56,972 nt of DNA from Alphaproteobacteria bacterium (lineage in GTDB: Bacteria > Pseudomonadota > Alphaproteobacteria > Caulobacterales > Aquidulcibacteraceae): positions 1 through 56,972 of the forward strand of contig WGOB01000036.1 of the NCBI GenBank assembly GCA_016124255.1, written 5' to 3'. Position numbers and translations under genes: made by a program. The notes beneath the pieces are model-generated. The model worked only from the letters and a program-made list of their open reading frames with translations. It was not told where the DNA came from and made no database searches. This document shows, in pieces, positions 8,287 through 16,810 of the stretch (its first letter is position 1; every line of letters starts with the position of its first letter).

Positions 8287-9768
8287 CTATCCGCGCGCGG
8301 CGTAGCCGTAGCGCAGATTGCTGCGCCCGAATCCGGCTTCGCGATGCGCTGCTTTCGCGGCCGTCAACGCATCGCCGCGCCAGCCGTTCTGGTCCTCTTC
8401 GCTCCAGCCATAGAGCCGCGCATTGTTGGCGCCGAAGATCATGCGCTTCACGTCTCCATCCGCCGCGCCGAGCGGTGCGAAGCCGTGCGCCGTCTGCATG
8501 TCCTCTGGAATCTCCAAACGCCGCAGCCCTTCGATCTGCCATTGCGGCGCGCCGGTCCACACCGCGTCCGTGCCCCAGCACACATGATCGGCGCCGAGCC
8601 CTTTGACCAAAATCCCCATGATCGCGGCGCAGACGCGCGGCTCCGCGATCAGCGTCTGCGCGAAGATCTGGCCGAGATCGGCGTAGACATTGGCGACGCC
8701 GTGGTGCGCCGGTATGTCCGCGAGATCGCTGACCCACGCGATGCGGCCGGTGCGCTCGAATTCCGCCAGCGCCTCGGCCGGGTCGCCGAGCCGGTAGGCG
8801 GAATGGTAGATGATGAAATTGAGCTGCGGCCAGTCGCGCGCGGCCTTGGCGACGTCGCGAACGTCCGCATACGGCGCAAGGTGCGGGAAACGTTCATCCA
8901 TCGCCGGCGGCCACAGGCCCTTGTGCACGCACACGGTGCGCACGCCTGCAGCGGCCATGCGCTCATAGCCCCGATAGGCGACGTCTTCATCGTCCATCCG
9001 CCACGGATGGCGGGCGCTCGCCTTGTGCGTGTTGTCGCCGACCGTGTAGCCCTTCACCGAATCCGGGCGCAGCGCCAGCGACGCGTCGAGATGCTCCAGC
9101 CAGCCCGGCGCGCCGGGCGTGAAGATCGCGTGCGTCATCAGCCGCCGCGAGCCCGCCTCGTCGTTCACCCGCGCGCGCGCCTGCGCCATCTGTTCGTTGG
9201 TGAGGAACCAATCCTCCGGGATGTCCGACGGCGCCGACGAGATCAGCGCGACCTTGGTGTCGCTGTCGAAGAAGATCTCGCGGCGATAATTGTCGAACTT
9301 GAGATGCTCGATCGTCTGTTCGCCGCCGAGATCGGGGTTCCAGCCGGTGCGCCCCACCGCCTCGCGCATGCGCACGAACCCGAGGAGGCGGGTGTCGTCG
9401 CGCAGGAAATGCGTGTGCATGTCCATGATGAATTGATCGGCCAGCGCATCCGCGCGCGCGTCGGCCATGTCCGGCGTCTGCGCTTCTGCGCGGCTCGCGT
9501 CGAACACCGTGCCGAACGTCTCGTTGAGCGCGACGAACCCCGCCGCCATGCCCGCGGCCGTCTGGAAGAAGCGCCGCCGCGAGAGACCGAGCTTCGGCGC
9601 AATCGCGTCCGCGAGCCCATAGAGTCGCGCCTCCGCCTCGGCCTGCGCGCGCGTTTGCGGAACCGGCGCGTATTCGTCGCTCGACACCATCTGCGTCGGC
9701 AGCGGCGTCTCCGCCAGCATCTCGGCGCCGATGAGACCGCGCTTGTCGTCGTCTGAAAGGAATTTCAT
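8287..9768 (-). CDS. Metal-dependent amidohydrolase (amidohydrolase-2 type) with internal Tat-like segment
   Basis: 493 residues. The amidohydrolase TIM barrel begins at QFIMDMHTHFLRDD, carrying the HxH metal motif, and continues with FNFIIYHSAYRLG-type and CWGTDAVWTGAP strands; the latter holds the late metal-binding Asp. Relatives decarboxylate or hydrolyse aromatic or lactone substrates; the substrate here is not deducible. Around residues 60-85 there is a twin-arginine-like segment (SRRRFFQTAAGMAAGFVAL), so it may be exported through Tat despite about 60 residues before it. The start ATG has GGAGAG a few bases upstream; an in-frame upstream codon at 9801 is less likely. It converges on the GNAT gene. 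Confidence 0.85.
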   Translation of the reverse strand: MKFLSDDDKRGLIGAEMLAETPLPTQMVSSDEYAPVPQTRAQAEAEARLYGLADAIAPKLGLSRRRFFQTAAGMAAGFVALNETFGTVFDASRAEAQTPDMADARADALADQFIMDMHTHFLRDDTRLLGFVRMREAVGRTGWNPDLGGEQTIEHLKFDNYRREIFFDSDTKVALISSAPSDIPEDWFLTNEQMAQARARVNDEAGSRRLMTHAIFTPGAPGWLEHLDASLALRPDSVKGYTVGDNTHKASARHPWRMDDEDVAYRGYERMAAAGVRTVCVHKGLWPPAMDERFPHLAPYADVRDVAKAARDWPQLNFIIYHSAYRLGDPAEALAEFERTGRIAWVSDLADIPAHHGVANVYADLGQIFAQTLIAEPRVCAAIMGILVKGLGADHVCWGTDAVWTGAPQWQIEGLRRLEIPEDMQTAHGFAPLGAADGDVKRMIFGANNARLYGWSEEDQNGWRGDALTAAKAAHREAGFGRSNLRYGYAARG

Positions 9769-9843
9769 CGCGCTCTCCGTGATCCAGGAGAGCCTTAGCA
9801 TGCACGCCGCGCGGCGGGACTCAAATCCGACGAATGCGCGTCG

Positions 9844-10461
9844 TCAGCGGATGCGGGACTCGAAATCGATCGCGAAGCCGTCCTCGGTGAACCGCGCGAT
9901 GCGCCCGTCCACGTTGGAGACGCGCACCCATGCGCCGAGGCGCGGGGGAACCTGCGTCGTGCGGATCGTCATGCCGACGAGCGAGAAATCCACCACCTCG
10001 CCGATGATGATCCCGCCGCCGTCGATATGCACGTCGATCTCGGCCTTGCCATCGCGATGGGGGCGCGGCGTGCGGATCTTGCGGTCGCCGTCCTGCGCGG
10101 CCGCCCCGGCGATCATGATCGTGAGCTGCTCGGCGAGCTTTTCGCGCTTGTAGGCGCTCATGTCGAAGATGATCGCGTATTCGCGCTCGCCCGACACGCG
10201 CGCGACCGTGCCGGAAATCCGGCCGATCTTGTCCAGATAGATCACGACGCGGTCGTCTGGATTGATCTCCGCCGATGTCGTGATGCGGACGTCGCCGGGC
10301 GAGATGTCTTCGGTGCGGCAGTCGATCTCGGCGCCCAGGGGGCCGAGCATTCGGCCCGAGAGCGTGATCGGCAGCCGGCGGAACCGCCGACGCTCGGCGC
10401 GCGGCGCGATCCGCGCCGCTTGAAGGCGCTCTGCGGCGTCGGAAAGGCGCAAAGCTGACAT
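9844..10461 (-). CDS. PilZ domain protein with two PilZ-like halves
   Basis: 205 residues. The first half has the RxxxR arm (ERRRFRRLPI) followed by CRTEDISPGDVRI, close to the c-di-GMP-binding DxSxxG motif but with Asp in place of the last Gly. The second half has VVDFSLVGMTIRT, which fits DxSxxG, but lacks a matching RxxxR. The two halves look like a duplicated PilZ fold. c-di-GMP binding is plausible but unproven. The start MSALRLSD is preferred over an upstream one for spacing. It is divergent from the GMC oxidoreductase. Confidence 0.85.
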   Translation of the reverse strand: MSALRLSDAAERLQAARIAPRAERRRFRRLPITLSGRMLGPLGAEIDCRTEDISPGDVRITTSAEINPDDRVVIYLDKIGRISGTVARVSGEREYAIIFDMSAYKREKLAEQLTIMIAGAAAQDGDRKIRTPRPHRDGKAEIDVHIDGGGIIIGEVVDFSLVGMTIRTTQVPPRLGAWVRVSNVDGRIARFTEDGFAIDFESRIR

Positions 10462-10598
10462 GGCGGGACCTTGGCGCCGCGTTGGTGAACAAAGGCTTGC
10501 ACGCAAGCATGGCGCCGTCGGGAAAGCGGGTTGCCAGACGCGGTTTCAGGGTCGAAACTTGACGCCAAGGTCATAATTCAAAGCGAGGGAGCGATCCG

Positions 10599-11870
10599 GT
10601 GGCGGAAGACGGCGCGCGGTTCGATTTCGTGATCGTCGGCGCGGGCAGCGCGGGCTGCGTGCTGGCCAACCGGCTCTCCGCCGAGCCCGGCACGACGGTA
10701 GCGCTTCTCGAGGCCGGCGGCCCCGACAAGAGCATGCTCATCCATATGCCGGCGGGCGTGGGCAATCTGATCCGCGCCAAGGGCCCGCACAATTGGGGCT
10801 TCTGGACTGCGCCGCAGAGGCACATGGACGGGCGCCGCCTGTGGCAGCCGCGCGGTCGCGGCTGGGGTGGCTCCTCCTCGATCAACGGCATGATCTATGT
10901 CCGCGGCCATGCCCGCGATTACGATCAATGGCGCCAGATGGGCCTGACCGGCTGGGGCTACCGGGACGTGCTGCCGTACTTCAAACGCGCCGAGCATTTC
11001 GAGCCGGGCGAAGACGCCTGGCACGGCGAAGGCGGGCCGCTGAACGTTTCCCCCGCGCCAGGCGGGCACCCGCTCTACAAGGCGTTCATCCAGGCCGGCG
11101 TTGCAGCAGGGTATCCGCGCACGCGCGACTTCAACGGCTTCGCCCAAGAGGGCATGGGCCCTTATCACCTCACCATTCGAGACGGCGCGCGCTGGAGCGC
11201 GGCGAAGGGCTACCTCACGCCGATCGCCGACGTGCGCGACAGCCTCGACGTGCTCTCCAACGCCATCGCGACGAAAGTGATCATCGAGGACGGCCGCGCG
11301 ATCGGCGTTGAATACGCCGCCGGCAAAGGCAAGCCGACCAAGCGCGTCTACGCCAAGCGCGAAGTAATCGTGGCGACCGGCGCGTTCCAGGCGCCGCAGC
11401 TGCTGATGCTGTCGGGCGTCGGCCCCGGCGATGAATTGCGCAAACACGGCATCGGCGTGATCCATGACGCGCCTGAGGTGGGCCGCAATCTCCAGGACCA
11501 CCTCGACGCCTCGCTGATCTGGGAATGCACCAAGCCGATCACCGTCTATTCGATGACGAAGGGCGTGAAGCGGCTGCTTGTCGGCGTCGAATACATGCGC
11601 ACCAAGCAGGGGCCGGGCAGCTCCAATCACTTGCGCTCCGGCGCGTTCCTCAAGACCCGTCCGGAACTCGATCGGCCCGACATCCAGCTCCACTTCGTCA
11701 ACGCCGTCATGATCGACCACGCCAAGGTGGCGCCCGATCGCGACGGCTTCACCGTGCACATGTGCCAGCTCATGGTCGCGGAAAAGGCCGCTGACATGAT
11801 CCTCGGCAAGCCCCCGCTCGCGCCGATCGACGCGCCGATTGCTGAGGACAACCTGAAGGCCGCCGTCTAG
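10599..11870 (+). CDS. GMC oxidoreductase (choline-dehydrogenase-like) lacking most of its C-terminal domain
   Basis: 423 residues, whereas relatives have about 540. The FAD-binding N-terminus is complete (DFVIVGAGSAGCVLANRLS, GRGWGGSSSINGMIYVRGH, then ATGAFQAPQLLMLSGVGPG). The GMC_C domain is almost absent: the chain runs ...DGFTVHMCQL and then jumps to MVAEKAADMILGKPPL, which normally is the last helix. About 120 residues that hold the catalytic His and the His/Asn partner are missing, with the frame preserved at about position 11771. As written it should bind FAD but not oxidise alcohols. It could be a decaying gene, a repurposed flavoprotein, or an assembly collapse. Confidence 0.88.
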   Translation: MAEDGARFDFVIVGAGSAGCVLANRLSAEPGTTVALLEAGGPDKSMLIHMPAGVGNLIRAKGPHNWGFWTAPQRHMDGRRLWQPRGRGWGGSSSINGMIYVRGHARDYDQWRQMGLTGWGYRDVLPYFKRAEHFEPGEDAWHGEGGPLNVSPAPGGHPLYKAFIQAGVAAGYPRTRDFNGFAQEGMGPYHLTIRDGARWSAAKGYLTPIADVRDSLDVLSNAIATKVIIEDGRAIGVEYAAGKGKPTKRVYAKREVIVATGAFQAPQLLMLSGVGPGDELRKHGIGVIHDAPEVGRNLQDHLDASLIWECTKPITVYSMTKGVKRLLVGVEYMRTKQGPGSSNHLRSGAFLKTRPELDRPDIQLHFVNAVMIDHAKVAPDRDGFTVHMCQLMVAEKAADMILGKPPLAPIDAPIAEDNLKAAV

Positions 11871-11885
11871 CGCGTTTCCCGGACC

Positions 11886-13256
11886 TTAGTGCAGCTTGAG
11901 CCGCGGCCGCACGATCCGGTTGACGTGGCCGACGAGGATCATCGCTGCGCCCTTCACCCAGCCGTGGATGGCGATCAGGTGCATCCGGTAGAGCGACATG
12001 TAGACGAAGCGCGCGAGCCGTCCCTCGATCGCCATGCGGCCGCCGATCAGGTTGCCCATCAGGCTCCCCACGGTGGAATAGCGGCTGAGCGACACCAGCG
12101 AGCCGTGGTCATGATAGCGGAACGGCTTGAGCGGCTTGCCGCGTAACAGCGCGAGCAGATTGCCGTAAGCGCGATCCGCCATCTGGTGCGCCGCCTGCGC
12201 GCGCGGCGGCACCGGTCGCGCCGCGCCCGGCGGCGTATAGCTTGCGCAATCGCCGATCGCGAACACCCGCGGATCGCGCGTGGTCTGGAGCGTGTCCTGC
12301 ACGACCAATTGGTTTCCGCGCGTCGCTTCCAGCCCGTCGAGATCGCTGAGAAGGCTGGGCCCCTTCACGCCCGCCGCCCACACCCGCATGTCGCCGGCGA
12401 TGAACTCGCCGTTCTGCAAGGCGACGCCGTCATCGCGCGCGCCCACCACCGACACGCCGGTCAGCACGCGCACGCCCAGCGCCTCAAGCTCGGCGCGCGC
12501 GGCTTCCGCGAGCTTCTCCGGCAGCGACGGGAGGAGGCGCGGGCCCGCCTCGATCAGCGTCACCTTGAGGCGGGTCTCGTCGAACACCTCAAGCCCGTAA
12601 AACCGCAGCGCCGCCGCGGCGTTGAAGAGCTCCGCCGCCAGCTCGACGCCCGTCGCGCCGCCGCCGACAATGACGACGCGCACATAGGCGTCCGCCGCGG
12701 GATCGGCGCTCATCTCGCGCGACACCCGCAGGCATTGGTTGAGGAGCTTCTGGCGAAACCGGTCCGCCTCGGCGGCGCTGTCGAGGAAGAGGCAGTGTTC
12801 GGCCACCCCCGGGGTGCCGAAATCATTCGAGACCGAGCCGACGGCGATCACGAGATAATCGTAGCGGATTGCGTGCGCGCCCATCACCTCGCGCCCGTCC
12901 TCGTCGCGGATCGGCGCGATCAGCACGCGGCGTTTCTCCCGGTCGAGACCCGCCATCTCGCCGTAGAAGAAGCGATAGCCCCAGCGGTGGCAGTGGCTGC
13001 GGTAGCCGACCTCATCGAGATTGGCGTCGAGCGAACCGGCCGCCACCTCGTGCAGCAGCGGCTTCCAGATGTGCGTCCGATTGCGCTCCACGAGGATGAT
13101 GTCGAACGTCTCGCGTCCGAGCCTGGCGCCCAGCCGGCGCACCAGCTCAAGCCCGCCCGCGCCGCCGCCGACGACGACGATCTGCGTCTTCAGCCGCGCG
13201 CCCGGGCGCGTGACCACGGCCGGGCGAGAATCGACCGCGGTGATCGTCTCGGACAT
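11886..13256 (-). CDS. ndh: Type II NADH dehydrogenase (NDH-2), FAD-dependent
   Basis: 456 residues with two Rossmann folds: FAD site QIVVVGGGAGGLELVRRLG near residue 25, and NAD(P)H site VRVVIVGGGATGVELAAEL near residue 195. RVFAIGDCASY is the second FAD motif. HIWKPLLHEVAAGSLD is typical of NDH-2. The C-terminal amphipathic segment (FVYMSLYRMHLIAIHGW) should anchor it to the inner membrane. It would pass electrons from NADH to quinone without pumping protons. It converges on the GMC gene. The PAS gene lies upstream on the same strand across about 60 bases. Confidence 0.92.
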   Translation of the reverse strand: MSETITAVDSRPAVVTRPGARLKTQIVVVGGGAGGLELVRRLGARLGRETFDIILVERNRTHIWKPLLHEVAAGSLDANLDEVGYRSHCHRWGYRFFYGEMAGLDREKRRVLIAPIRDEDGREVMGAHAIRYDYLVIAVGSVSNDFGTPGVAEHCLFLDSAAEADRFRQKLLNQCLRVSREMSADPAADAYVRVVIVGGGATGVELAAELFNAAAALRFYGLEVFDETRLKVTLIEAGPRLLPSLPEKLAEAARAELEALGVRVLTGVSVVGARDDGVALQNGEFIAGDMRVWAAGVKGPSLLSDLDGLEATRGNQLVVQDTLQTTRDPRVFAIGDCASYTPPGAARPVPPRAQAAHQMADRAYGNLLALLRGKPLKPFRYHDHGSLVSLSRYSTVGSLMGNLIGGRMAIEGRLARFVYMSLYRMHLIAIHGWVKGAAMILVGHVNRIVRPRLKLH

Positions 13257-13314
13257 GCGTCGAGCTTCAACGCGCGTCCTGCATTCGTCAACGACCCCGG
13301 AGCCGGGGCCCGCC

Positions 13315-13842
13315 TCAGGCGTTGTTGACGATCAGCCGGACTGGGCTCTTTGGTTTGGCGAAAGGGGGGTGCAACGAACCCAGCTTGAGCCGCTGCACGC
13401 GGCGTCCGTCGAGAAAAGCTTCCCCGCCGAGCGGCTGGAACATGCCGAGATAGCGCTCCCCGATATGCTCGTCGATTTTCAGCGGCGTGAACAGGATCTC
13501 CGCGCCGATCTCCGCCGCCTCGGTCTCCGCATGGACCCGTGCGATGCCCGGCCCGCCGGCGGCCGCGCAGGATTCGATCAGCGCCACGATCAGCTTCCAG
13601 TCCTGCTCAAGGAAAAGCGTTGCGAAATCGCGCTCGCGCAGATCCTGCCCGAACAGCGCAATGAGCTCCGACCCGAAGCTGCGCAGCGGCCAGCGCCCGT
13701 CTTTCATCCGCTGGATGACGAACAGCCGCTCCAGCACCTGGTCGGCCCCGCCTTTCTTCGGGGCCTCGCGTCCGCCCGCGAGCGCGCGCCCGTAGACAAG
13801 CAGCGCGCGCGTGTCTGGATGGAAAGTCTCTTCGCCGGTCAT
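13315..13842 (-). CDS. PAS_5-like domain protein
   Basis: 175 residues resembling the alphaproteobacterial PAS_5 family: HPDTRALLVYGRALAGGREAP, RLFVIQRMKDGRWPLRSFGSELIALFGQDLRERDF, then ILFTPLKIDEHIGERYLGMFQPL. Such stand-alone PAS proteins are putative sensors; no output domain is present. The ATG at 13842 is preferred, with an in-frame GTG 4 codons upstream as the alternative. It is upstream of ndh on the same strand. A small GC-rich hairpin without a T tract lies just after its stop (about 13294-13312). Confidence 0.75.
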   Translation of the reverse strand: MTGEETFHPDTRALLVYGRALAGGREAPKKGGADQVLERLFVIQRMKDGRWPLRSFGSELIALFGQDLRERDFATLFLEQDWKLIVALIESCAAAGGPGIARVHAETEAAEIGAEILFTPLKIDEHIGERYLGMFQPLGGEAFLDGRRVQRLKLGSLHPPFAKPKSPVRLIVNNA

Positions 13843-14204
13843 TCGTCCGTGCACCCCGTAAGCCGGGGGAGCCGACGCACGGATCAGGCCACGCGGACGC
13901 CGTTCCAGAGCCGCACGCCGCTCGCGCGCGGCGGGAGATTCAGTGCGCCGGCCCTGCGCCGCGCGCGCTGGCTGGCGAAAACCGTGGAACCCGTGATGGC
14001 GGCGTCCCGATTTGGCGCGCCCGGCGGGGCCAGGGGCGGACGCGGCGGCGCCGATCTTGCTTTTTGTTCATGTGCTAGTCTGGTTCTCCACCGCCTCCGC
14101 GCTTCTCCCTGCCGCGCGGAGGCGTTTTCTTGTCCGCCGATGGCCGGCGGCGCGCGCGGCCGCACGCCCTGGACAAGCGCGCGCACGACCCCCTAATCCA
14201 CACC
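13843..14204. other. Divergent intergenic region before gatB
   Basis: 362 bases between the PAS gene (left, minus) and gatB (right, plus). No convincing coding frame: the open frames here are GC-driven and lack recognisable protein. The stretch holds a promoter-like pair (TTGCTT at 14057-14062, GCTAGTC at 14074-14080) and directly after it an intrinsic terminator on the plus strand, listed separately. Confidence 0.6.
14092..14130 (+). terminator. Intrinsic terminator upstream of gatB
   Basis: A perfect 10-bp stem, CGCCTCCGCG (14092-14101) with CGCGGAGGCG (14115-14124), a 13-base pyrimidine-rich loop, then TTTTCTT. It points to the right yet no plus-strand gene ends before it, so it either ends a short RNA or acts in the gatB leader 75 bases before the start codon. 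Confidence 0.6.
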
Positions 14205-15686
14205 ATGACTGCGCTCGACGTCCGCTCCGCCCGCAAAGACCAGCTGATCGCCGGCGAGACCGGGGATTGGGAAGTGATCGTCGGGCTCGAAGTCCACGCC
14301 CAGGTGACGTCGAAGGCGAAGCTCTTTTCCGGCGCCAGCGCCGAATATGGCGGCTCGCCCAACACGCATGTGAGCCTGGTGGACGCCGCGATGCCGGGCA
14401 TGTTGCCGGTGATCAACAAATTCTGCGTGGAGCAGGCCGTCCGCACCGGCCTCGGCCTGAAGGCGCAGATCAACGCCCGCTCGCGCTTCGACCGGAAGAA
14501 TTATTTCTATCCCGACCTCCCGCAAGGCTATCAGATCTCGCAATTCCAGCACCCGATCGTCGGCGAGGGCGAAGTCGAGATCGAGGCCGACGGCGAGGCC
14601 GTCACGATCCGGATCGAGCGGCTGCATCTGGAGCAGGACGCGGGCAAGTCGATCCACGATCTCAGCCCCAGCGAGACGTTCGTCGACCTCAACCGCGCCG
14701 GCGTTGCGCTGATGGAGATCGTCTCGCGCCCCGACATGCGCTCCTCCAAAGAAGCGGGCGCCTATTTCAACAAGCTGCGATCCATCGTGCGCGCGCTCGG
14801 CACCTGCGACGGCAACATGGAGGAGGGCTCCATGCGCGCGGACGTGAACGTGTCCGTGCGCCGCGCCGGCACGAAAGAATGGGGCACGCGCTGCGAGATC
14901 AAGAACGTGAACTCGGTACGCTTCATGGCGCAGGCGATCGAGTACGAGGCGCGCCGCCAGATCGAAATTCTGGAGGGCGGCGGAACCATCGACCAGGAAA
15001 CGCGGCTCTTCGATCCGGACAAGGGCGAGACGCGCACGATGCGCTCCAAGGAGGACGCCCACGACTATCGCTACTTCCCCGATCCCGATCTCCTCCCGCT
15101 GGTGCTGGAGAAGAAATGGATCGAGGAGATCCGCGCGTCGCTCCCCGAGCTGCCGGACGCGAAGAAGAAGCGGTTCGAGGACGCCTACGGTCTTTCACCC
15201 TATGACGCCGGCGTGCTCGCCGGCGATGCGGACTCCGCCGCCTATTTCGAAACCGTCGCGAACGGCCGCGACGCCAAGCTCGCCGCCAATTGGGTGACGC
15301 AAGAAGTGTTCGGCGCGCTCAATAAGGCGGGGCTCGACCTCGCCCAATCGCCGGTCAGCGCCGCCCAGCTCGGCGCGCTGATCGATCTCATCAAGGACGG
15401 CACGATCAACGGCAAGATCGCCAAGGACGTGTTCGCCAAGATGATGGAGACCGGCGATGATCCAGGCGCCATTGTCGAACGCGAGGGGCTGAAGCAGGTC
15501 ACCGATTCCGGCGCGATTCTGAAAGCGATCGACGATCTCATCGCTGCGAACCCGGACAAGATCGAAGACCTGAAGAAGAACCCCAAGGCGTTCGGCTGGT
15601 GGGTCGGCCAAGTGATGAAGGCGACCGGCGGCAAGGCCAACCCCGCCGCTGTGAACGCGCTTCTGAAGCAAAAGCTCCCGATATGA
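14205..15686 (+). CDS. gatB: Aspartyl/glutamyl-tRNA amidotransferase subunit B
   Basis: 493 residues. GatB binds the mischarged tRNA, activates the misacylated Glu or Asp with ATP and adds ammonia delivered from GatA. Diagnostic segments are [56 protein letters not shown] and [18 protein letters not shown], with the GatB/YqeY helical domain at the end (from about residue 350, finishing [18 protein letters not shown]). The start [10 protein letters not shown] is the usual family start. It overlaps the next gene by 4 bases (ATGA), so the two are translationally coupled. It is separated from gatA by 13 kb. Confidence 0.97.
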   Translation: MTALDVRSARKDQLIAGETGDWEVIVGLEVHAQVTSKAKLFSGASAEYGGSPNTHVSLVDAAMPGMLPVINKFCVEQAVRTGLGLKAQINARSRFDRKNYFYPDLPQGYQISQFQHPIVGEGEVEIEADGEAVTIRIERLHLEQDAGKSIHDLSPSETFVDLNRAGVALMEIVSRPDMRSSKEAGAYFNKLRSIVRALGTCDGNMEEGSMRADVNVSVRRAGTKEWGTRCEIKNVNSVRFMAQAIEYEARRQIEILEGGGTIDQETRLFDPDKGETRTMRSKEDAHDYRYFPDPDLLPLVLEKKWIEEIRASLPELPDAKKKRFEDAYGLSPYDAGVLAGDADSAAYFETVANGRDAKLAANWVTQEVFGALNKAGLDLAQSPVSAAQLGALIDLIKDGTINGKIAKDVFAKMMETGDDPGAIVEREGLKQVTDSGAILKAIDDLIAANPDKIEDLKKNPKAFGWWVGQVMKATGGKANPAAVNALLKQKLPI

Positions 15687-16051
15687 ACCTGCTCGATCGC
15701 GCGCATGTGAGCGACGCGCTCCGCTTCTGGGAGGTCGGCCGGCTGCCGTACAATCTGGCGCTGGCGCTGACGGCGCTTGGCGCGCTCAATGTGCAGGGTT
15801 TGCTCACGCCGGAGGGTCTGGGACCGCTCGCGCCGCATTTTCCGGTCCTGCTCGTGCTCGCCGGCGCCGCGAACGTGCTCTATTGCGCCGCCTATCCGGT
15901 GGACCTCGTGCTGCAGCATTCCGACTGGCGCCCGCGCCGGCGCGTGTGGCGCCTTGGGCTCTGGTGCGCCGGAACGCTTCTCGCGATGGCGCTGACCTGG
16001 ATCATGATGCTCGGCGCCATGGGCCTCGGCGAAGCGCTCAGTGAATTCTGA
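15683..16051 (+). CDS. Membrane protein coupled to gatB, hypothetical
   Basis: 122 residues with three likely transmembrane helices ([56 protein letters not shown]). The ATG overlaps the gatB stop (ATGA), pointing to coupled translation. No family with known function is recognised; similar small membrane proteins follow gatB in related bacteria as far as I recall. No catalytic motifs. Confidence 0.75.
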   Translation: MNLLDRAHVSDALRFWEVGRLPYNLALALTALGALNVQGLLTPEGLGPLAPHFPVLLVLAGAANVLYCAAYPVDLVLQHSDWRPRRRVWRLGLWCAGTLLAMALTWIMMLGAMGLGEALSEF

Positions 16052-16066
16052 GATCGCGGCCAGGCG

Positions 16067-16548
16067 TCAGCCCAGCGGCTTCATCAGCAGGATCGTCGTC
16101 AGCCCGCTGTTCCATTCGGTGTCCGGGTATCGATCGGCCTCGACATAGCCGCGGGCGGCGTAGAAGGCGCGCGCGCCCGTGTTGAACGTGTCCGTCTCAA
16201 GTCGCGCGGCCCCGAAGCCGGCCGCCGCGATGTCGGCTTCGGCCTTGTCCATGAGCAGGCGTCCAACGCCCGTCCGCGCGGCGGCGGCGCGGACGTGGAG
16301 CGCGTTCACGAAGTCCCCGTCCCAGTCCACGAAGCCTACCGGGTCGCCCGCGCGCTCCGCCACCCAGAACGCGTCTCCGCGCGCCGCGATATACGCCGCC
16401 GGGCGGTCCTGGTCGCGAAACGCCGCCGCCGCCGTGGGCGTCAGGTGCGGCAGCCAGGCGCTCGCGTACGATCGTAGAGGATCGCACGCAGGGCGGGCGC
16501 ATCGGCCGCGCGCGCGGGGCGGACAAGCGTCTCAGCGCACGATGGCAT
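16067..16548 (-). pseudogene. GNAT acetyltransferase interrupted by a frameshift
   Basis: The C-terminal part (WVAERAGDPVGFVDWDGDFV, AARTGVGRLLMDKAEADIA, LETDTFNTGARAFYAARGYV, EWNSGLTTILLMKPL) is a typical GNAT with the acetyl-CoA loop. The N-terminal part is in another frame: from the ATG at 16548 it reads ETLVRPARAADAPALRAILYD and then hits a stop. Between them, near 16470, one base appears to be missing; restoring it joins RAILYD to YASAWLPHLTPTAAAAFRDQ. This is either a recent pseudogene or a sequencing error. It converges on the gatB-coupled membrane gene. Confidence 0.75.
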
Positions 16549-16740
16549 TCGCGCAAACCAATCCCGCCGCGCGCGTCCGCAACGAGCGAACATGACGGCA
16601 ATGGCGGGAGGGGAAGGTGTCGGCGCCGGGAAGCACAGCCAGACTCTACTGCGAACAGATTCTCATGACAGCGTTACGGAGCGCTCCCGGCGCCTCGCGA
16701 CGAAGCATGCGCAAAGATGGTTTCCGAGAAGTAACCGCGC

Positions 16741-16783
16741 AAATAAAGAGAGCCGCCCCGGCGCGGACGCGCCGGAGCGGCTC
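16741..16783 (-). terminator. Intrinsic terminator of the first rcnB-like gene
   Basis: The stem GAGCCGC...GCGGCTC continues inward through a C/A mismatch into CCGGCG/CGCCGG (16750-16783) and is followed on the minus strand by a T-rich tract (CTTTATTT, 16741-16748). It lies 28 bases after the stop of the RcnB-like gene at 16811. Confidence 0.75.
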
Positions 16784-16810
16784 GATGCTCATGTCACTGT
16801 GGGCTTGGGC

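Noticed and set aside
13884-14186. A 100-codon minus-strand frame between the PAS gene and gatB
   Set aside because: Low-complexity Pro/Arg/Ala translation, no ribosome-binding site, and it covers the terminator and promoter-like boxes.
1-15686. Separation of gatA and gatB as a sign of rearrangement
   Set aside because: Scattered gat genes are common in Alphaproteobacteria, and both genes look intact, so this is not evidence of disruption.
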